Source: Pseudomonadota bacterium
GTDB lineage: Bacteria > Pseudomonadota > Gammaproteobacteria > Burkholderiales > Thiobacillaceae
Direction: 5' to 3'
DNA length: 8,907 nucleotides
Assembly (NCBI GenBank): GCA_021802595.1
Contig: JAJZRT010000112.1
Span: forward strand, 1 to 8,907
Both the position numbers and the translations under genes were made by a program. Each line of letters begins with the position of its first letter. Position 1 is the first letter of the stretch. Below are positions 6,544-8,907 of this stretch, in pieces. The notes under the pieces are model-generated. The model ran no database searches and was not told where the DNA came from. It saw only the letters and a list, made by a program, of their open reading frames with translations.

Positions 6544-7776
6544 ATGGCAACCCGGAACATTTTCCTCGCCCGCCAGCCCATCCTCGACCGCGACCAGCGC
6601 ATCGTCGCCTATGAATTGCTGTTCCGCTCGGGCGAGACGGCTGGCGTGACCGTCACTGACGACATGCAGGCCACCGCCAGCGTCATCCATCACGCGTTCA
6701 GCGAGATGGGCGTGCAAACCGTGCTGGGCACGCAGATGGGCTTCATCAACGTCAGCGCCGACATGCTGCTGTCCGACCTGGTGGAGCTGCTGCCCAGGGA
6801 ACAGATGGTGCTGGAGCTGCTCGAAACCATCCGCGTCGATGATGCCGTCATCGAACGCTGCCGGGTGCTCAAGCAGCAGGGCTTCATGCTGGCACTGGAC
6901 GACTTTGTCTACGACGACAGCTATCGGCCGCTGCTGGCGCTGGTCGACATCGTCAAGGTCGACCTGCTGCTGCACGACCCGGACCAGCTGCGTGCCGTCG
7001 TGCACCAGCTCAAGCAGTGGCCGGTGAAGCTGCTGGCCGAAAAGGTCGACAGTGCCGAGCAGGCCGCGCGTTGCCATGCACTCGGCTTCGACCTGTTCCA
7101 GGGGTATTACTTCGCCCGGCCGGCCGTGCTCTCGGCCAAGCGGGCCGACCCGAGCCAGCTCGCGCTCATCCAGCTGCTGGGGCTGGTGCTGCAGGACGCC
7201 GACACGCCGCAGATCGAACAGATCTTCAAGCAGCATCCCAACCTGACCTACAACCTGATGCGACTGGTCAATTCGGTGGCGAGCGGCGTGCACCGCAGCA
7301 TCGCCTCGGTTTCGCAGGCGATCATGGTGCTGGGGCGCAAGCAGCTGCAGCGCTGGCTGCAGCTGCTGATGTTCACCCTGCAGAGTGGCTCCGTCTACCC
7401 CAGCCCCTTGCTGCTGCTGGCCGCCACGCGCGGCAAGATGATGGAACTGCTTGCCGCCAGGCAGCAGCGCGGCGCCGATTATTGCGACGAGGCCTTCATG
7501 GCCGGCATCCTGTCCCTGATCGAAAGCCTCATCGACAAGCCGCTGGCCGACATCGTCCATGAACTCCACCTGGGCGAGTGTCTTGCAAGTGGCCTGTTGC
7601 GCCGCGAAGGCGAGCTGGGCATCCTGCTGCAGCTGGTCGAAAGCGTCGAGCATCCGGATCCGGACCATACGTGTGCCCTGCTGGCACAGACCGGCGGCCT
7701 CTCGCTGTCCGATCTGGCCGCAGCTGAAATCGAGGCGATGTCGTGGGCCAACCAGGTGGCCGAAACGCCCACATGA
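6544..7776 (+). CDS. EAL-HDOD signalling protein (YuxH type)
   Basis: A 410-residue cytosolic protein with an N-terminal EAL domain (about 4-195) and a C-terminal HDOD domain (about 200-395), the two-domain arrangement of YuxH/CdgJ-type proteins linked to cyclic-di-GMP signalling, motility or stress. The opening FLARQPILDRDQRIVAYELL is typical. The signature is ELL instead of EAL, and the loop after ALDDF reads VYDDSYRPL rather than GTG. Yet the positions matching phosphodiesterase catalytic residues are kept: E24, N69 (FINVS), E94, D119-D120, K138 (VKVD), E166 (LAEKVD) and Q186 (FQGYYFARP). Catalytic activity is therefore possible but unproven. The HDOD part shows NLTYNLMRLVNS and VLGRKQLQRWL. 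Starts two bases after the ubiD stop; the longer open frame upstream overlaps ubiD and is discounted. Confidence 0.92.
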   Translation: MATRNIFLARQPILDRDQRIVAYELLFRSGETAGVTVTDDMQATASVIHHAFSEMGVQTVLGTQMGFINVSADMLLSDLVELLPREQMVLELLETIRVDDAVIERCRVLKQQGFMLALDDFVYDDSYRPLLALVDIVKVDLLLHDPDQLRAVVHQLKQWPVKLLAEKVDSAEQAARCHALGFDLFQGYYFARPAVLSAKRADPSQLALIQLLGLVLQDADTPQIEQIFKQHPNLTYNLMRLVNSVASGVHRSIASVSQAIMVLGRKQLQRWLQLLMFTLQSGSVYPSPLLLLAATRGKMMELLAARQQRGADYCDEAFMAGILSLIESLIDKPLADIVHELHLGECLASGLLRREGELGILLQLVESVEHPDPDHTCALLAQTGGLSLSDLAAAEIEAMSWANQVAETPT

Positions 7777-7810
7777 GCGCTCTCCGAACCGGCTGCCAGG
7801 AACCGCGACC

Positions 7811-8371
7811 ATGACAGACAAGACGCCGGGCAGGCGCACCTGCCTCTATACCGCCGAGCAGCTCGACGCCATCGTCGACGACATGGCCCGCCAGGCTGCC
7901 GGCCTGCTGACGGGACGGACGCGCGTCGCGATCGTCGGCATCCTGCGGCGCGGGGCGCCCCTTGCCGACAAGCTGCAGGCACGGCTGCGGGCACGCTACG
8001 GTATTGCAGACTGCATGCGGCTCGACCTGCAGATCAAGCGCTACGCGGACGATCTCACGCTGCTCTTCCCCGAAACCCGCCTGACCGAGAACCCGGAACA
8101 CGTCAGCCTCGACCTTGCCGGCCACACGGTGCTGGTGGTGGATGACGTGATGTATCGCGGCCACTCCATGCTGCGTGCGGTGGAATATCTGGCCCGCAGG
8201 CAGCCGGACGAAATCCGCACCGTGGTGCTGGTGGACCGGGGCGCGGCGAAACTGCCGGTACGCACCGACATCGTCGGCGTCCGCCTCGACGTTGCGCCGT
8301 CGAATGTCATCGAATGCAATGTCCCCCCCTACGAGCGCGATTTCCGGATCGATCTGCTGCAGCCCGCATAA
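7811..8371 (+). CDS. PyrR-like phosphoribosyltransferase
   Basis: A 186-residue type I phosphoribosyltransferase nearest in pattern to PyrR, the pyrimidine-operon RNA-binding regulator with uracil phosphoribosyltransferase activity. It shares the frame GILRRGAPLADKL (43-55; PyrR: KTRG), an RYADDL segment (77-82), the PRPP loop VLVVDDVMYRGHS (107-119) and VLVDRGAAKLPVRTDIVG (139-156), the last being characteristic of PyrR. The PRPP loop departs from the usual DDVLYTGRT: the first Thr is Arg (R116) and the last is Ser (S119). AGGA (7798-7801) stands nine bases before the ATG. It lies 34 bases after the EAL-HDOD gene, and no pyrimidine gene is beside it; pyrC is in a separate opposite-strand unit. 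Substrate unknown; a regulatory role is not supported by context. Confidence 0.8.
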   Translation: MTDKTPGRRTCLYTAEQLDAIVDDMARQAAGLLTGRTRVAIVGILRRGAPLADKLQARLRARYGIADCMRLDLQIKRYADDLTLLFPETRLTENPEHVSLDLAGHTVLVVDDVMYRGHSMLRAVEYLARRQPDEIRTVVLVDRGAAKLPVRTDIVGVRLDVAPSNVIECNVPPYERDFRIDLLQPA

Positions 8372-8445
8372 GCTGCCGTCCGCAGGGATGAACTATCGTG
8401 CGGCGCAGGTTTCATACGAAACGAAGTCACTTCCAGGAGCAAACC

Positions 8446-8907
8446 ATGAATAAATCGATGTTGACGGGCGTGATCGCAGGGGCCGTTGCCGCGACGGCGA
8501 TCGGCGGCATCGCCGGCTACAGGATCCTCAACCCGAAACCGGAGTTTGCCGAGGTGCTGGCCGTCAGGCCGGTGACCGAAACCACCCGCACCCCGAAGCA
8601 GGTCTGCCATGACGTGGTCGTCCACGAACAGGCGCCCGTCAAGGACACCAACCGCATTGCCGGCACGGCGATCGGCGCGGTGGCGGGCGGCCTGCTCGGC
8701 CACCAGATCGGCGGCGGCACCGGGCGCACGCTGGCCACGGTGGCCGGCGCCGCGGCGGGGGGTTATGCCGGCAACCAGGTGCAGAAGAACATGCAGGAAA
8801 AGGACACCGTCAGCCGCACCGAAACGCGCTGCAAGACGGTCCACGAATCGCATGTCCGAACGATCGGCTATGACGTGCGTTACCGCCTGGACGGGAAAGA
8901 GGGCCAC
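8446..8907 (+). CDS. Glycine-zipper envelope protein, 3' end cut by window
   Basis: The first 154 residues of a protein whose frame is still open at the right edge. It starts with a short hydrophobic signal or anchor (about 5-28, GVIAGAVAATAIGGIAGY) without a lipobox, followed by a periplasmic region containing CHDVVVHEQAPV with C54. Then comes a glycine-zipper 2TM-type repeat (about 71-111: AIGAVAGGLLGHQIGGG, GAAAGGYAGNQVQ), and a tail with RCKTVHES and C129; the two cysteines could form a disulphide. This layout resembles the Rickettsia 17-kDa-antigen/YmgG-like surface proteins. AGGAG (8435-8439) six bases before the ATG is the best ribosome site in the window. Function not known; probably membrane associated. 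Confidence 0.85.
   Translation, partial: MNKSMLTGVIAGAVAATAIGGIAGYRILNPKPEFAEVLAVRPVTETTRTPKQVCHDVVVHEQAPVKDTNRIAGTAIGAVAGGLLGHQIGGGTGRTLATVAGAAAGGYAGNQVQKNMQEKDTVSRTETRCKTVHESHVRTIGYDVRYRLDGKEGH

Noticed and set aside
6376..7839. Minus-strand 487-codon frame over the EAL-HDOD gene
   Set aside because: Gln/His/Leu-rich shadow with no domain and no start signal.
8329..8907. Minus-strand frame (192 codons) at the right edge
   Set aside because: Covers the glycine-zipper gene, which has a strong ribosome site, signal segment and coherent repeat on the plus strand.

Overview
The window looks like a high-GC proteobacterial chromosome, most likely betaproteobacterial (Nitrosomonadales/Rhodocyclales-like). 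This is inferred from the strong GC bias at third codon positions, from proteins close to the Escherichia coli versions of PyrC, RsmI, YraN, DolP and UbiD, and from the gene order rsmI / yraN / SIS isomerase / BON lipoprotein without the LpoA gene found in enterics. No insertion sequence, phage gene, tRNA or CRISPR array was seen. This is mostly core-genome housekeeping DNA.

Left edge (1-960): the minus strand carries the 5' third of the RNase P RNA gene (rnpB), running off the left edge, with a perfect TATAAT -10 box. An AT-richer spacer separates it from a plus-strand gene for a small DUF1269-like two-helix membrane protein (333-845). The open frame that continues upstream of that gene is an artefact antisense to rnpB. 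A hairpin followed by five T's (928-956) ends this unit.

Minus-strand unit (960-2863): rsmI (16S rRNA C1402 2'-O-methyltransferase) followed by pyrC (homodimeric dihydroorotase), overlapping by ATGA. They are convergent with the DUF1269 gene and divergent from yraN, with only about 16 bases between the two start codons.

Plus-strand run (2880-8907): yraN, a 188-base gap, then a tightly packed series. It comprises gmhA (SIS isomerase with the catalytic Glu and His of phosphoheptose isomerase), dolP-like dual-BON lipoprotein, rfaE2 (heptose-1-phosphate adenylyltransferase), ubiD (ubiquinone pathway decarboxylase), an EAL-HDOD signalling protein and a PyrR-like phosphoribosyltransferase. After 74 bases comes a glycine-zipper envelope protein cut by the right edge. 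Junctions from gmhA to the EAL-HDOD gene are -4, 6, 10 and 2 bases, so co-transcription is likely. GmhA and RfaE2 provide two steps of ADP-heptose synthesis for lipopolysaccharide core, next to an outer-membrane quality-control lipoprotein: an envelope theme. UbiD, EAL-HDOD and the phosphoribosyltransferase seem to be passengers.

No clearly new biological system was found. The most useful points are the unlisted partial rnpB, the gmhA-versus-diaA question, the phosphoribosyltransferase with an altered PRPP loop, and an EAL domain that keeps its catalytic residues despite an ELL motif.
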